DNA from: an uncultured Flavobacteriaceae bacterium
GTDB lineage: Bacteria; Bacteroidota; Bacteroidia; Flavobacteriales; Flavobacteriaceae
DNA: 64,000 nucleotides
Direction of reading: 5' to 3'
Assembly (NCBI GenBank): GCA_937944485.1
Contig: CALDYU010000022.1
Span: 89,942-153,941 of the forward strand
Every line of letters begins with the position of its first letter. Position 1 is the stretch's first letter. Positions 25,672 to 35,930 of the stretch are shown here, one piece after another. Made by a program: the position numbers and the translations under genes. Below the pieces are notes generated by a model. It made no database searches. It was given only the letters and a program-made list of their open reading frames with translations, and was not told the origin of the DNA.

Positions 25672-26982
25672 ATGAGACAACTAGGATTGCTTATTATCTT
25701 CTTATTTGTATTTTCAAAAAGTTACTGCGGCAATTTTTTAGAATCAAAAGTAATAGCATCAGTATGTCTGGGTGAATCAACAAGCTTTTTGAGTACAAAA
25801 AAAAACACTAGTATTCTAACTGCCTCCTATCAGAGTACAATTAAAAGTCGAGGTCAAGAAATTCCTTCAGCGAAATTAAATTTACTTTCTTTTATCTATC
25901 TATATGTTGCACTCATTGGTTTCTATATTGCTGTCGTATTACATTTTAATAAAAAAGTAGAAACCGCTTCCAAGGTCCTTATTAGCTGCTTTATTTTTAT
26001 TCATTCTGTATTTATTTTTCACATATTCTTATTGCTAACAAAATATCAATATCAATATCCGCACACTTATAGGATTTCGACGATTTTTTCATTTCTATAT
26101 GGCCCCCTACTTTATTTTTATTTCAAGCGAATTACCATAGATTACAAATTCAAAAAAATAGACTTTCTTCATTTACTACCTACTCTTCTTTTTGCTATAT
26201 ACCTATTACCGGGTTACATGATGTCGGCAGATCAAAAATTAGAAATAATGCTAGGGCGAACTAGTGCAGGCCGGAGTTTCTCTGATATTGGCATCATTAT
26301 CTTCAAACTATTATCGCTAATTATTTATGGTCATTTTATAAGAAAACTCTATTTAAAATCAAAAACTAACGATACGTTAAGCGAGGGTAACAAAAAGTGG
26401 CAGAAAAATATTTTCATCATTCACTTTTCATATGTGATCTCATATGCCGTATACGGTTCACTTTTAGCTAGTAATATTCATTTTGGTTTTCTATTTCATA
26501 TGCAAGTCATTTGTATGGCCTCCATGGTAATTTATTTAGGCTATTCGGCAAATGTACAACCCGCTATTTTCAATGGTTCATTTAATTTCAATAGCTTTTT
26601 TCAGAAATATGAAAAATCTGGACTTACTCAAAGCTTATCACTTGAATTAAAAGATAACCTTGTTCATTTATTCGAAGAGGAAAAAGTGTACAAAAAAAGT
26701 GACATTTCATTAGAAACCATCGCTGTAAAACTTAATACAACCAGACACAATGCTTCGCAGGTTATCAATGAACATTTTAAAATGAGTTTTCATGAGCTTA
26801 TTAATAGCTATAGAATACAAGAAGCAAAATCACTTCTTAACAGTGATACTCAAAAGAATTTTAAAATAATTGATATAGCCTATGAAGTCGGATACAATAA
26901 TAAAGTTACATTTAATAAAGCTTTCAAGAAAGATACGCAGCTCACACCTAGTCAATACCAGAGAACTGTATTAGCTTCATAA
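25672..26982 (+). CDS. Membrane-bound AraC-family regulator
   Basis: 436 aa. A signal-like start (GLLIIFLFVFSKSYC) is followed after about residue 70 by seven membrane helices, then a cytoplasmic AraC-type double HTH (about 345-436: ISLETIAVKLNTTRHNASQV and FKIIDIAYEVGYNNKVTFNK). Bacteroidota use such proteins to control transport loci. Its place directly before the susCD pair and the same orientation suggest it controls that locus; the signal is unknown. Confidence 0.88.
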   Translation: MRQLGLLIIFLFVFSKSYCGNFLESKVIASVCLGESTSFLSTKKNTSILTASYQSTIKSRGQEIPSAKLNLLSFIYLYVALIGFYIAVVLHFNKKVETASKVLISCFIFIHSVFIFHIFLLLTKYQYQYPHTYRISTIFSFLYGPLLYFYFKRITIDYKFKKIDFLHLLPTLLFAIYLLPGYMMSADQKLEIMLGRTSAGRSFSDIGIIIFKLLSLIIYGHFIRKLYLKSKTNDTLSEGNKKWQKNIFIIHFSYVISYAVYGSLLASNIHFGFLFHMQVICMASMVIYLGYSANVQPAIFNGSFNFNSFFQKYEKSGLTQSLSLELKDNLVHLFEEEKVYKKSDISLETIAVKLNTTRHNASQVINEHFKMSFHELINSYRIQEAKSLLNSDTQKNFKIIDIAYEVGYNNKVTFNKAFKKDTQLTPSQYQRTVLAS

Positions 26983-27345
26983 ATAAATAGAGTCGTTGCT
27001 ATATTTGATAAACTAGATTTTGAAACTTTATAATTTGTAAGTAATTAGTTAAGTTCTTACGAATACACTAATTATATAACAAAAACCATCTGCATCATTT
27101 TTTCTAGTAATTCTAAAATCTAATACATACTTATCTTCTATAAGCTCATTTCAAGTTATTGAAACATAATTTCATTAATAAACTTCTTGAATAAAATAAA
27201 CTTAATTAGTAGCTAGTCATTTCGCAGTATTTTAAATTTATAAATACCTGTATTATTAAAGCATCAACCCACGTTTCTTTACTCAAAAAGCACAAATAGA
27301 TTGGTATATCATTCCTCTCAAAACGTAAACTGACGGTAACTTTTA

Positions 27346-27497
27346 TTCGGAGCAGTAAAGGTTTATAGGCATTTCCCAAAATATGTTAAGCTAAAGTTAA
27401 TTTCGTTCTTAATGACTATTTCGATGTATAAAGACAATCTCAAAATTTACTTCTAAAAACTTTATTTAAATCTCAATTATTAGAGTAATTATTTGAG
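27346..27497 (+). repeat. Intergenic element, copy 1, upstream of susC
   Basis: A stretch of about 150 bases, from TTCGG to GTTAGC, recurs in diverged form at 35728-35891. Shared blocks are GCATTTCCCAAAA, ACTTCT, and TCTCAATT with TTAGAGTAAT and ATTTGAGTTAGC, in the same order and similar spacing. It may be the 5' leader or regulatory region of susC. The rest of the 568-base gap (26983-27550) shows nothing else I can support. Confidence 0.5.
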
Positions 27498-27550
27498 TTA
27501 GCGAACATCTTCAAAGCTTCATTATACATTTAACTTTAAACTAATAAAGA

Positions 27551-30500
27551 ATGAAAAAAACAATTAATTGGTTGTTCATGTTATTTCTATTAGGAATATC
27601 ATGGACACATGCACAAAACAAAACTATTACTGGTACAGTTACAGATCAAGATGGTCAACCATTGCCAGGCGTTAATATTGTAGTAGAAGGTACTACGAAT
27701 GGCACTCAGACAGATTTTGATGGTAATTATTCGATCAATGCCGAAGAAGGTCAAATACTGCTATTTTCCTATATCGGTCAAAAAGAACAAAAACGAACCA
27801 TTGGCGCAAGCGATACAATTAATGTTCAGATGGTAGAAGATGCCGAGGCTCTTGAAGAAGTCGTTGTTACTGGAGTAGCATCTGGAACATCGAAAAAGAA
27901 GGTTGGTGTTGCAGTGAATTCTGTAAAAGCGGAAGACCTTCAAGAAAACGGAGCGCAATCTTTAGATCAGGCCTTACAAGGTAAAATTGCTGGAACAGTT
28001 ATTCAATCAACTTCTGGGCAACCAGGGCAGCAACAAAATATTGTCTTAAGAGCAATTAACAGTATAAATAGCTCACAACCAATGATAATGATAGACGGGG
28101 TAGAAGTTCTTTCCTCTCAAAGTAGTCAGGGAGGAGCTTCAAATTTAAGTTCGCGTCTGGCAGATATCGACTTTACAAATATTGAACGTGTAGAAACAAT
28201 ATCGGGTGCTGCCGCTGGTACTATTTATGGTGCTCAAGGTGCAAATGGAGTGATTAATATCATAACAAAAAAAGGCCGCATAGGGAAAGCTAAAGTTAGT
28301 ATCCGTTCGAATGTTGGTGTTTCAAATGTCATAGCTGATGACGCATTTAGAAGGTCTAGATTTCACAAGTATAGCGTTGACGGTGAAGGTTTTATAACCA
28401 CTACCGATGGCACAAGAGTAACTGATTTCAATGATTCAGGACAATACCTTCAAGCAGATACCGACGAAGTTGATGTAAACGGTACTGGTCTTGGTGCTGA
28501 AGGTATTAATGACAGACCTTTTGCCGAGGAAACATTTGATGCCATCGATCTTATTTTTAGTGATGCCTTCAATTTCACCTATGGCGCATCTGTTTCAGGC
28601 GGCTCGGATAAAATCAGCTATGCCGTATCAGGAAATAGAACAAATCAAGAAAGTGTTCTAATTGATGGCGAATATGTGAAATATGATGCCAGAATTAATT
28701 TAGGAATTGATTTAAGTGATAAATTAAAGATCAACACAAGATTCGATGTTATTAACTCTACTAATACTACAGGAACCAATACTGATAATGCGAATAACAA
28801 TAATTTAATTAATGGTACATTTCAGTCATTGCCATATATTGATTTTAACAGAACAAATACAGATGGTGATTTAGTAGTAACACCTGATCTTACAGATGCA
28901 AATTCTTCAAACCCCTTTTTCTTTAGAAACATTCAGGTAAGAGAGGATAGAATTAGCAGATACATTGCGAATCTAAATATTGATTATAAGCCTTGGGAAG
29001 TATTAAGCTTAAATGCAAAATACGGTTATGATACATACACCCAGAATTTCAGGTTCTTTCAAGAAAACCGAAGTGACCATGAACAATCATCAGACATAGG
29101 AGGCAGCGTAAATGGTAGAATTAACTTAATCACATCTCAAGAATATTTTCAAAATTTATTGGCTTCTGCTAACTTAAATTTTAATTTCAAGGAAGATTTA
29201 AATGTGGACATTGATCTTAACTCTGCTACAACATTTACTTTTGATTGGAGAGATCGTCTCTTTTCTCAAAATAGTGTAAGTGGCACTGATAATCCGTTTG
29301 GCCAATTCGGAGATTTTAACATTAATCAATCCGCTACTAAAACATTCAATGGTTTTGCGGCGCAACCGTTTAGAACCTACGGATTCTTAATTAACCAAAA
29401 ATTTGATTTCGGTTCTCTTTTCGGATTCTCGGCTGGTTTAAGAAGAGATTTTTCAAACCGCTTCGGATCAGGTCAAGATTTTACCTTTCCACGGGCTGAT
29501 ATATATTTCAATATTGCTGATCTAGGAGAAGGTGATTTCTTTCGCCTATTTAAACTGAGAGCTGCTTATGGAGAAGCCGGTATTCAACCACCTTTTGGCC
29601 AAAATTTATTAACGCTTTCTGGTCTAACTGCAGGTAATGAAGTTGGTTTTGCTTTTCCAAGTACTATTGCAAATGAAAATTTAAAAGTAGAAACGTCAAG
29701 GGAAATAGAAATAGGTTTAGACTATGATTTTCGCCTAGGTTCTGAAACCTGGTTCTCTAGAATATATGGATCAGCCAACTACTTCGATAGAGAAACAAAT
29801 GATGTGATTTTCTTTACGGAAACACCTCCAAGTTCAGGTTCTGGACAAGGTTTTGACAATGCATACGACATTACCAGTGATGGTTTCGAATTCAGTTTAG
29901 ATACCAATATTTATAATAACGATAATTTCGGATGGAATTTTGGAGCTAGATTTTCAAAAAGCAAAGCTATTTTAGCTAGAACAAAAACTGGGTTACCTTT
30001 AGTAATTTCAGACAATTTTGTACTTGAAGAAGGTCAAGAAATCGGTTCATTTTCTGTATTTAAAGTACTGGAAAGTTTAGACGAAACAGACTTAGAGGGT
30101 AACGCAATAATTGCGACTGCTGACCGCAATAATTTTACAATAGTTCCTGAAAGCGGTTATGTGGTCAACAAAAATTCTGGTCAAGTCGTTTTAACACCTG
30201 ACAAAAGAACTTTAGGAAGCTCTCAACCAGATTTCGTCATGACTTTTTTAAATGATTTTCGATACAAAGATTTTTTAAAGCTCTCAGTTCAATTTGATTG
30301 GTTCAAAGGTTTGGACGTCTATACTAGAGGAAGGCAGTGGATGTACCAAAGTGGTCTTCAGGTACATCCTGATACTAGTGTACCCGTGTCTATTGAAGAT
30401 CCGACGGGCACAGTACAAACAGGTGCTTTTGTTGCTTACTATAACTCCCTTTATAACGTAAACACTCCTGTCAGTCATTTTATTGAAGATGCAAGTTTTT

Positions 30501-30733
30501 GGAGAATGCGAAATATAAGTCTCACCATTAATGTCAATAATGTTGCAAAATTGGACTTTTTAGACAATTTAGATGTAACCATCTCCGGAAGAAACTTATT
30601 GACTTTCACAAAGTACGAGGGTCTTGATCCTGAAGCAGCGCGAAACTTTGGAAATACCTTCCAACGCGGTTTTGACGAATTCACGCACCCAAATACAAAA
30701 AGTATCAACTTCGGTATGAACATAACATTTTAA
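27551..30733 (+). CDS. SusC/RagA-type TonB-dependent outer-membrane transporter
   Basis: 1060 aa. Signal peptide (1-22), then a carboxypeptidase-regulatory-like domain (ITGTVTDQDGQPLPGVNIVV), a TonB-box-like EALEEVVVTG near residue 100, a plug domain (about 120-240, with IVLRAINSINSSQPMIMIDG) and a 22-strand barrel ending SINFGMNITF. It imports nutrients with energy from TonB/ExbBD. Its partner is the SusD-like lipoprotein ten bases downstream. No sugar-cutting enzyme is nearby, so the substrate may be peptide, glycan or another compound. Confidence 0.96.
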   Translation: MKKTINWLFMLFLLGISWTHAQNKTITGTVTDQDGQPLPGVNIVVEGTTNGTQTDFDGNYSINAEEGQILLFSYIGQKEQKRTIGASDTINVQMVEDAEALEEVVVTGVASGTSKKKVGVAVNSVKAEDLQENGAQSLDQALQGKIAGTVIQSTSGQPGQQQNIVLRAINSINSSQPMIMIDGVEVLSSQSSQGGASNLSSRLADIDFTNIERVETISGAAAGTIYGAQGANGVINIITKKGRIGKAKVSIRSNVGVSNVIADDAFRRSRFHKYSVDGEGFITTTDGTRVTDFNDSGQYLQADTDEVDVNGTGLGAEGINDRPFAEETFDAIDLIFSDAFNFTYGASVSGGSDKISYAVSGNRTNQESVLIDGEYVKYDARINLGIDLSDKLKINTRFDVINSTNTTGTNTDNANNNNLINGTFQSLPYIDFNRTNTDGDLVVTPDLTDANSSNPFFFRNIQVREDRISRYIANLNIDYKPWEVLSLNAKYGYDTYTQNFRFFQENRSDHEQSSDIGGSVNGRINLITSQEYFQNLLASANLNFNFKEDLNVDIDLNSATTFTFDWRDRLFSQNSVSGTDNPFGQFGDFNINQSATKTFNGFAAQPFRTYGFLINQKFDFGSLFGFSAGLRRDFSNRFGSGQDFTFPRADIYFNIADLGEGDFFRLFKLRAAYGEAGIQPPFGQNLLTLSGLTAGNEVGFAFPSTIANENLKVETSREIEIGLDYDFRLGSETWFSRIYGSANYFDRETNDVIFFTETPPSSGSGQGFDNAYDITSDGFEFSLDTNIYNNDNFGWNFGARFSKSKAILARTKTGLPLVISDNFVLEEGQEIGSFSVFKVLESLDETDLEGNAIIATADRNNFTIVPESGYVVNKNSGQVVLTPDKRTLGSSQPDFVMTFLNDFRYKDFLKLSVQFDWFKGLDVYTRGRQWMYQSGLQVHPDTSVPVSIEDPTGTVQTGAFVAYYNSLYNVNTPVSHFIEDASFWRMRNISLTINVNNVAKLDFLDNLDVTISGRNLLTFTKYEGLDPEAARNFGNTFQRGFDEFTHPNTKSINFGMNITF

Positions 30734-30743
30734 AATTGCTAAT

Positions 30744-32276
30744 ATGAAAACACATTTTAATTATTTAGGACTTCTGCTCTTATTCTTATTAATAAGTTCG
30801 TGTGAAGATAATTTACTGGATACAAATATAAATCCTGTTAATACCAATGACCCAACCCTTAATGCAACGGTAAGTACTGTGGCAGGATTAGAGACTATTG
30901 CAAAGGGAGTCTATCCACACACTATTGATGGCAATAGAAGTGTTTATTTTTGGTTTGTGTATGGATACCACGAAACCATGGGAGATGTAATGACAATGCC
31001 ATGGGGGAACTTTGGCGGTCGTTGGGTCAATCAAACGCAACAAGTGATTTTGGACGATGGTACTACCGTAAACCCTCCTGCTGGTGGCCCTCAACCCGGT
31101 GAAATAGCGCAACGTAATACGCGCGGTGCCGGATCTGATAACATGACGCAGTATGAATGGTTCGATATGTATGCTTTGAATTCGCAATCGAATATAATAC
31201 TAGCAGCGATTGAAAACCTAACAGACGCAACTCCTTCACAAGAAGATGCATTTAGAGCTTGGGCTTTATGGTGGAAGGCGTATGCATATCATCGAATTGG
31301 TTCCATGTATGAACAAGGGCTTGTTGTAAATGAGGTAGGCGAGATTAATAATAACTTTGTTAATCGAACTGAGATCATTTCTGAATCAAACAATGTTCTT
31401 ACCCAACTTAGTGCTATTTTAGATGGAGTTTCAGATGTTGGAGCGTTTAATACTTCATTTAACAATTTTCAACTTGATATTTCCGAAAGCGCTGTTAATT
31501 TAGAAGGGTTACGCGAAAATATAAACACTCTTAGAGCCCGAAATTTAGTTTACAATACAAAAGTCGTAGAAATGACAGAAAGTAACTGGAACAGTGTCAT
31601 TCAATTAACAAATGAAGGAGTTCTTGACAACGACCAAGCATTTATAATGAAATCAGAAAATACCGTCTTAGATAACGCATGGCTTCCGGGTAGGGTAACA
31701 GGGTTCTGGTATCTCCCAAGTCCAAGATTGATACAAGATATAAATGATGGAGATGCCCGATTATTAAATTACTTTGAAGAGTTTAATTTTCCAAATCCTC
31801 GAGGTAGAGGCATTCAATACGGTTGCAACTATTTTTGGTTAGACGAAAGTCCTATCGTAAGCTCTGTAGCCGGCAATGCTACAATGTTTTACGCTGGTTC
31901 TCATGAAGAAAACCTCCTCTTGCGTGCAGAGGCAAAAATAAGAACAAGTGACATTGAAGGTGGGCTTGCTGATTTAGACACCGTCAGAAGTATGCAAGGT
32001 TCAGGTCTTGCACCAACTGTAGGAGCCGGCTTTACTGAAGATCAAGCGCTTGAGGAAATTAGAAAAGAACGTAGATTAGCACTTATTATGAGATCTGTTA
32101 ATTTTTATGATGCCAGAAGATATGGAGTTTCTTCAGGAAACAGAACTGGGGCACATGTATTAGATCAAGATGGTAATTTAAATACCAATGCCACAATAAC
32201 ATATGGATATTTAGACTATTGGCCTGTACCTGCATTCGAGAGTGATTTTAACCCTCCAGGAGGTTCACAGAATTAA
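30744..32276 (+). CDS. SusD/RagB-family surface lipoprotein
   Basis: 510 aa with lipobox (LFLLISSCEDN). The body has the TPR-like helical SusD fold, including AWALWWKAYAYHRIGSMYEQ and LRAEAKIRTSDIEGGLADLD near residue 400, and IRKERRLALIMRSVNFYDARR. It forms the lid over the SusC barrel and binds the substrate. Followed by a terminator, so susC-susD end there. Length and order are usual for such pairs. Confidence 0.94.
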   Translation: MKTHFNYLGLLLLFLLISSCEDNLLDTNINPVNTNDPTLNATVSTVAGLETIAKGVYPHTIDGNRSVYFWFVYGYHETMGDVMTMPWGNFGGRWVNQTQQVILDDGTTVNPPAGGPQPGEIAQRNTRGAGSDNMTQYEWFDMYALNSQSNIILAAIENLTDATPSQEDAFRAWALWWKAYAYHRIGSMYEQGLVVNEVGEINNNFVNRTEIISESNNVLTQLSAILDGVSDVGAFNTSFNNFQLDISESAVNLEGLRENINTLRARNLVYNTKVVEMTESNWNSVIQLTNEGVLDNDQAFIMKSENTVLDNAWLPGRVTGFWYLPSPRLIQDINDGDARLLNYFEEFNFPNPRGRGIQYGCNYFWLDESPIVSSVAGNATMFYAGSHEENLLLRAEAKIRTSDIEGGLADLDTVRSMQGSGLAPTVGAGFTEDQALEEIRKERRLALIMRSVNFYDARRYGVSSGNRTGAHVLDQDGNLNTNATITYGYLDYWPVPAFESDFNPPGGSQN

Positions 32277-32301
32277 TAATTATTTTTGAACCGCATACAA
32301 T

Positions 32302-32332
32302 AAAGCCGCTTTATAAAACAAAGCGGCTTTTT
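32302..32332 (+). terminator. Terminator after susD
   Basis: AAAGCCGCTTT and AAAGCGGCTTT form a perfect 11-base stem with a short AT loop, followed by TT. It separates susCD from the FG-GAP gene, which starts 41 bases later. Confidence 0.75.
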
Positions 32333-32372
32333 CATCAAACGAGTATTTACTATCTAATTTTTAGTAGTTTTT

Positions 32373-35300
32373 ATGAAAGAAGTAACCTTAGTCTTTATTC
32401 TATTGTTCAGTGTTTCTTGTCAAAAAAAGAAATTAAAAGAAAGCCTATTTACCGAGGTTGATTCAGAAGTAACAAAAATAAACTTCAAAAATTCAATTTC
32501 TGAAAGCTCACAATTAAACATTGTCAATTACATTTACTTCTATAATGGCGGCGGCGTTGCATCAGGAGACATTAATAATGATAACTTACCAGATTTGTTT
32601 TTTACGGTCAATCAAGGCCCTAATAAGTTATATATAAACCAAGGCAATTTTCAGTTTAAAGACATTTCAAAATCTGCTCAGATAGAGGGAAATAGCTCAT
32701 GGAATTCAGGCGTTACAATGGTTGACATCAATAATGATAGCTACCTTGACATCTATGTTTCGGCAGTTTCGAATATTCTTAATTTCAAAGGCAAGAATGA
32801 GCTTTTTATTAATAATGGTGACAATACTTTTACAGAACGGTCAGAAGAATATGGATTAAATATTGAAGGATTTTGCACACAATCTTATTTTTTTGATTAC
32901 GACAATGATGATGATTTAGATGTTTATATTGTTAGGCACGCAACCCACACTTCAGCCTCTCATGGCCCATCAAACATAAGAATCAAACGCAAAGAACTCG
33001 TTGGAGATTTATTATTAAAAAATGACCAAGGAAAATTTGTTGATGTAAGCCAGGAGGCAGGAATATACGGAGGTGCAAACAGCTATGGCTTAAGTGCTTC
33101 TATAGGAGATTTTGACAATAACGGTTTTGAAGATATATATGTATGTAATGATTTTCATGAAGATGATTATTATTATTTAAATCAAGGTAATGGAAAGTTT
33201 ATAGAAAGTCTTCAATTAAACTTCACCTACACAAGCAGGTTTTCTATGGGATCAGATGCCGCAGATCTAAACAACGACAACCAATTAGATATAATTACGC
33301 TTGATATGCTTCCGAATGATGAAGATATAATTAAAGTATCTGATGGCGATGTTTCTTATGAGGTTGAACAACAACTTCAAAACCTTGGTTATCAATATCA
33401 ATATTCAAGAAACATGTTACAAATGAATAGCAATGGTAATTTCTATGAGGTAGGCCAAAATAAAGGTGTCTCAGCAACAGATTGGAGTTGGGGTCCCTTG
33501 ATAGCAGATTACGATAATGATGGTCAACAAGATTTATTTATAAGTAATGGTATTCCAAAAAGGCCTAACAATCTTGATTTCATGAACTATATTTCAAACC
33601 AATTCAGATCAAAAAGCAAGCATGATAAATCAAATAGATGGTTGGTAAAATCTTTGACGGCAATGCCTGAAGGGAAAGTACCTAACAAATATTTTAAGGG
33701 AGATGGTGTTTCTTTTATTGACAAAACATCAGAATGGAGTTCAAACATGCCAACTATTTCTAATGGCAGTACCTATGCAGACTTAGATAATGATGGAGAT
33801 CTTGACTTAGTTACAAACAACATCAATGCCAAACCAACTATTCTGAAAAACAATTTAAAAAAACCTTCAAACTATTTAAAAGTCAAATTAAAATACAATG
33901 ATAACAATCATTTTGGAGTTGGATCAAAAGTCACTTTATTTTCAAATGGCCAAATCAAGTCACGTCAATTATTGCTCTCTCGAGGTTTTATTTCTTCAGT
34001 AGAGCCTATACTCCACTTCGGGTTGGGTGATATTAAAACCATTGACTCTTTAATTGTGCAGTGGCCAAATAAGCACTATGAAAGATTTTATATCGATTCA
34101 ATAAATCAATCTGTTGCTCTAAATTTTGGCAAAGGCGTATCCGCTGTGCAGAAAATCCAACTAGCAAAACATCCCTTACTAACTAAAGTCGATGAGAACA
34201 ATAACCTAAGGTTTCTTCACAAAGAAGATGATTATTTAGATTGGAATATTAATAAACTGAGTAGTTATAAAATCAGTGCACAAGGCCCTGCTCTCGCCAT
34301 TTCGAATAACGAACTAATTTTTATCGGCAACGGCGCCAAATCACCTGCAGAATTGCATATATGGAAACATAATAGTTTTCATAATGTCAAAAGTCCCGCA
34401 TTACTAAAAGATGCTGCTTACGAAGATACCGCTGCCGTTTTTTTCGATTTTGATTTAGATGGCGACGATGACCTTTACGTAGTTTCTGGTGAAAGTAGCC
34501 AACCTAAAATCTTTAAGAAAGATCGATTATATATAAATAATGGTAATAATGTTTTTAAAAAAAGAGAAGATGCTGTTCCAAATGAAACCTCGTTTAATGG
34601 TAGTGTCGTTAAAGTTAATGACTTCGATAAAGATGGTTACGATGATGTCTTTGTTGGTGCAAAAACAAATTCATCATTTGCAAGTAAGTCGGCATCCCTG
34701 CTATTAAAAAATAACAAAGGAACTGGTTTTTCAGTATCTCAAATTTTTGATGATATTGATTTTGTATCTGATGCCGTTTGGTTTGATGTTGATAATGACG
34801 GCTGGAAAGACTTAATAATTGCCTCTGAATGGAACTATATTAAGGCCTACAAAAATGTTGCAGGAAGTCTGGTAGCGGAACAGAATTGGTTTCCCGAAGA
34901 AACTAAAGGCTTGTGGCAACACTTAAATCTTTTTGATATTGATGGTGATAACGATCTAGATTTGATAGTTGGTAATTGGGGGGAGAACTCTAAATTACAA
35001 AGATATATTGACAATGGAATATCGTTATGGATTAATGATTTTGACAATAACGGCACAATTGATCCAATTATTTGTTTCAAAGAAAATGATAAATATATCC
35101 CCATTCAATCTAAACAAATATTGTCATCGCAACTTACTGTTTTAAACAAAAAGTATAATTCAAACAAAGAATTTGTTGGTATTGGGATGAAGGATATGTT
35201 TTCTGAAAATATAATTCGCAAAACTGTACCTAAGGAAATAAACAATTTAGCTAACGGATATTTTATAAACGAAGGGGGTAAATTCTCAAATTTTATTGCT

Positions 35301-35627
35301 TTTGAAAACAAAATGCAGTTATCATCAATTAATAGCTCTACAACTTTAACTAACAAAAATATTGGCCACCCTTATTTACTAACAGTTGGCAATATATTAG
35401 ACACTTCGCCAAATATAGGACAGATAAATTCCATTAATGGTTTTGTGATTTTTCCTAAAAATAAAAAAAACGATACGTACCAAAGAACACCAAACTTTTT
35501 TTCATTAAGCAAAAAATCGAATAAAAAAATAGATGTGCTCTATACCGAACGTGACACCTTAATACTTGTAGCTACGAATAATGACAGTTTACAAGTAATG
35601 AAATATAGTGAAGTGTATAAACAATAA
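32373..35627 (+). CDS. FG-GAP repeat lipoprotein with ASPIC/UnbV domain (CRTAC1-like)
   Basis: 1084 aa. Lipobox-type start (LVFILLFSVSCQKKK). FG-GAP/VCBS repeats with calcium-binding Asp loops (DINNDNLPDLFF, DINNDSYLDIYV, DYDNDDDLDVYI, DFDNNGFEDIYV and others) form a beta-propeller-like body in both halves. Between them, near residues 500-590, an ASPIC/UnbV domain is seen (LLLSRGFISSVEPILHFGLG, then IVQWPNKHYE). Such proteins often stand with SusC/SusD pairs in Bacteroidota and are on the cell surface; the role is probably binding or presentation of the substrate. No enzyme motif is visible. Confidence 0.9.
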   Translation: MKEVTLVFILLFSVSCQKKKLKESLFTEVDSEVTKINFKNSISESSQLNIVNYIYFYNGGGVASGDINNDNLPDLFFTVNQGPNKLYINQGNFQFKDISKSAQIEGNSSWNSGVTMVDINNDSYLDIYVSAVSNILNFKGKNELFINNGDNTFTERSEEYGLNIEGFCTQSYFFDYDNDDDLDVYIVRHATHTSASHGPSNIRIKRKELVGDLLLKNDQGKFVDVSQEAGIYGGANSYGLSASIGDFDNNGFEDIYVCNDFHEDDYYYLNQGNGKFIESLQLNFTYTSRFSMGSDAADLNNDNQLDIITLDMLPNDEDIIKVSDGDVSYEVEQQLQNLGYQYQYSRNMLQMNSNGNFYEVGQNKGVSATDWSWGPLIADYDNDGQQDLFISNGIPKRPNNLDFMNYISNQFRSKSKHDKSNRWLVKSLTAMPEGKVPNKYFKGDGVSFIDKTSEWSSNMPTISNGSTYADLDNDGDLDLVTNNINAKPTILKNNLKKPSNYLKVKLKYNDNNHFGVGSKVTLFSNGQIKSRQLLLSRGFISSVEPILHFGLGDIKTIDSLIVQWPNKHYERFYIDSINQSVALNFGKGVSAVQKIQLAKHPLLTKVDENNNLRFLHKEDDYLDWNINKLSSYKISAQGPALAISNNELIFIGNGAKSPAELHIWKHNSFHNVKSPALLKDAAYEDTAAVFFDFDLDGDDDLYVVSGESSQPKIFKKDRLYINNGNNVFKKREDAVPNETSFNGSVVKVNDFDKDGYDDVFVGAKTNSSFASKSASLLLKNNKGTGFSVSQIFDDIDFVSDAVWFDVDNDGWKDLIIASEWNYIKAYKNVAGSLVAEQNWFPEETKGLWQHLNLFDIDGDNDLDLIVGNWGENSKLQRYIDNGISLWINDFDNNGTIDPIICFKENDKYIPIQSKQILSSQLTVLNKKYNSNKEFVGIGMKDMFSENIIRKTVPKEINNLANGYFINEGGKFSNFIAFENKMQLSSINSSTTLTNKNIGHPYLLTVGNILDTSPNIGQINSINGFVIFPKNKKNDTYQRTPNFFSLSKKSNKKIDVLYTERDTLILVATNNDSLQVMKYSEVYKQ

Positions 35628-35727
35628 TTTTAAATACGTAACCCTTAACTAATATCGAATATTTTAGTTTACAGGTAGTTTATTTGCGACGTTATCACTC
35701 GCTCTTGTAAATTAATAGTAAGCTTTC

Positions 35728-35891
35728 TTCGGTTAAGGAAATGTTGATAAGCATTTCCCAAAAATATATGAAGAGTACCTTACTTTGAATAAGAAATAAC
35801 GTTCGTTGTTATTAAAATAAAGCAACCCTGAAGTACTTCTCTTAAAAAGAACATTTGTCTCAATTTTAGAGTAATATTTGAATTAGCTGTC
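35728..35891 (+). repeat. Intergenic element, copy 2, after the FG-GAP gene
   Basis: Diverged copy of the element at 27346-27497. It contains the same blocks in the same order and ends TAATATTTGAATTAGC. The copy includes an 11-base arm (GCAACCCTGAA, 35822-35832) that pairs with TTCAGGGTTGC at 35899-35909. Confidence 0.5.
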
Positions 35892-35917
35892 AATAAAATT
35901 CAGGGTTGCATCTTTTA
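35822..35917. terminator. Long-range stem with T-rich flanks
   Basis: GCAACCCTGAA and TTCAGGGTTGC form a perfect 11-base stem around a 66-base loop. Both sides are T-rich on the exit strand (ATCTTTT plus strand, TTTATTTT minus strand), so it may act as a bidirectional terminator or as the closing stem of a small RNA. Confidence 0.4.
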
Positions 35918-35930
35918 ATTAACCAATAAA

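Noticed and set aside
35628..35930. A second promoter for a missing susC
   Set aside because: No open frame or remnant of a transporter follows; only the repeat element can be supported.
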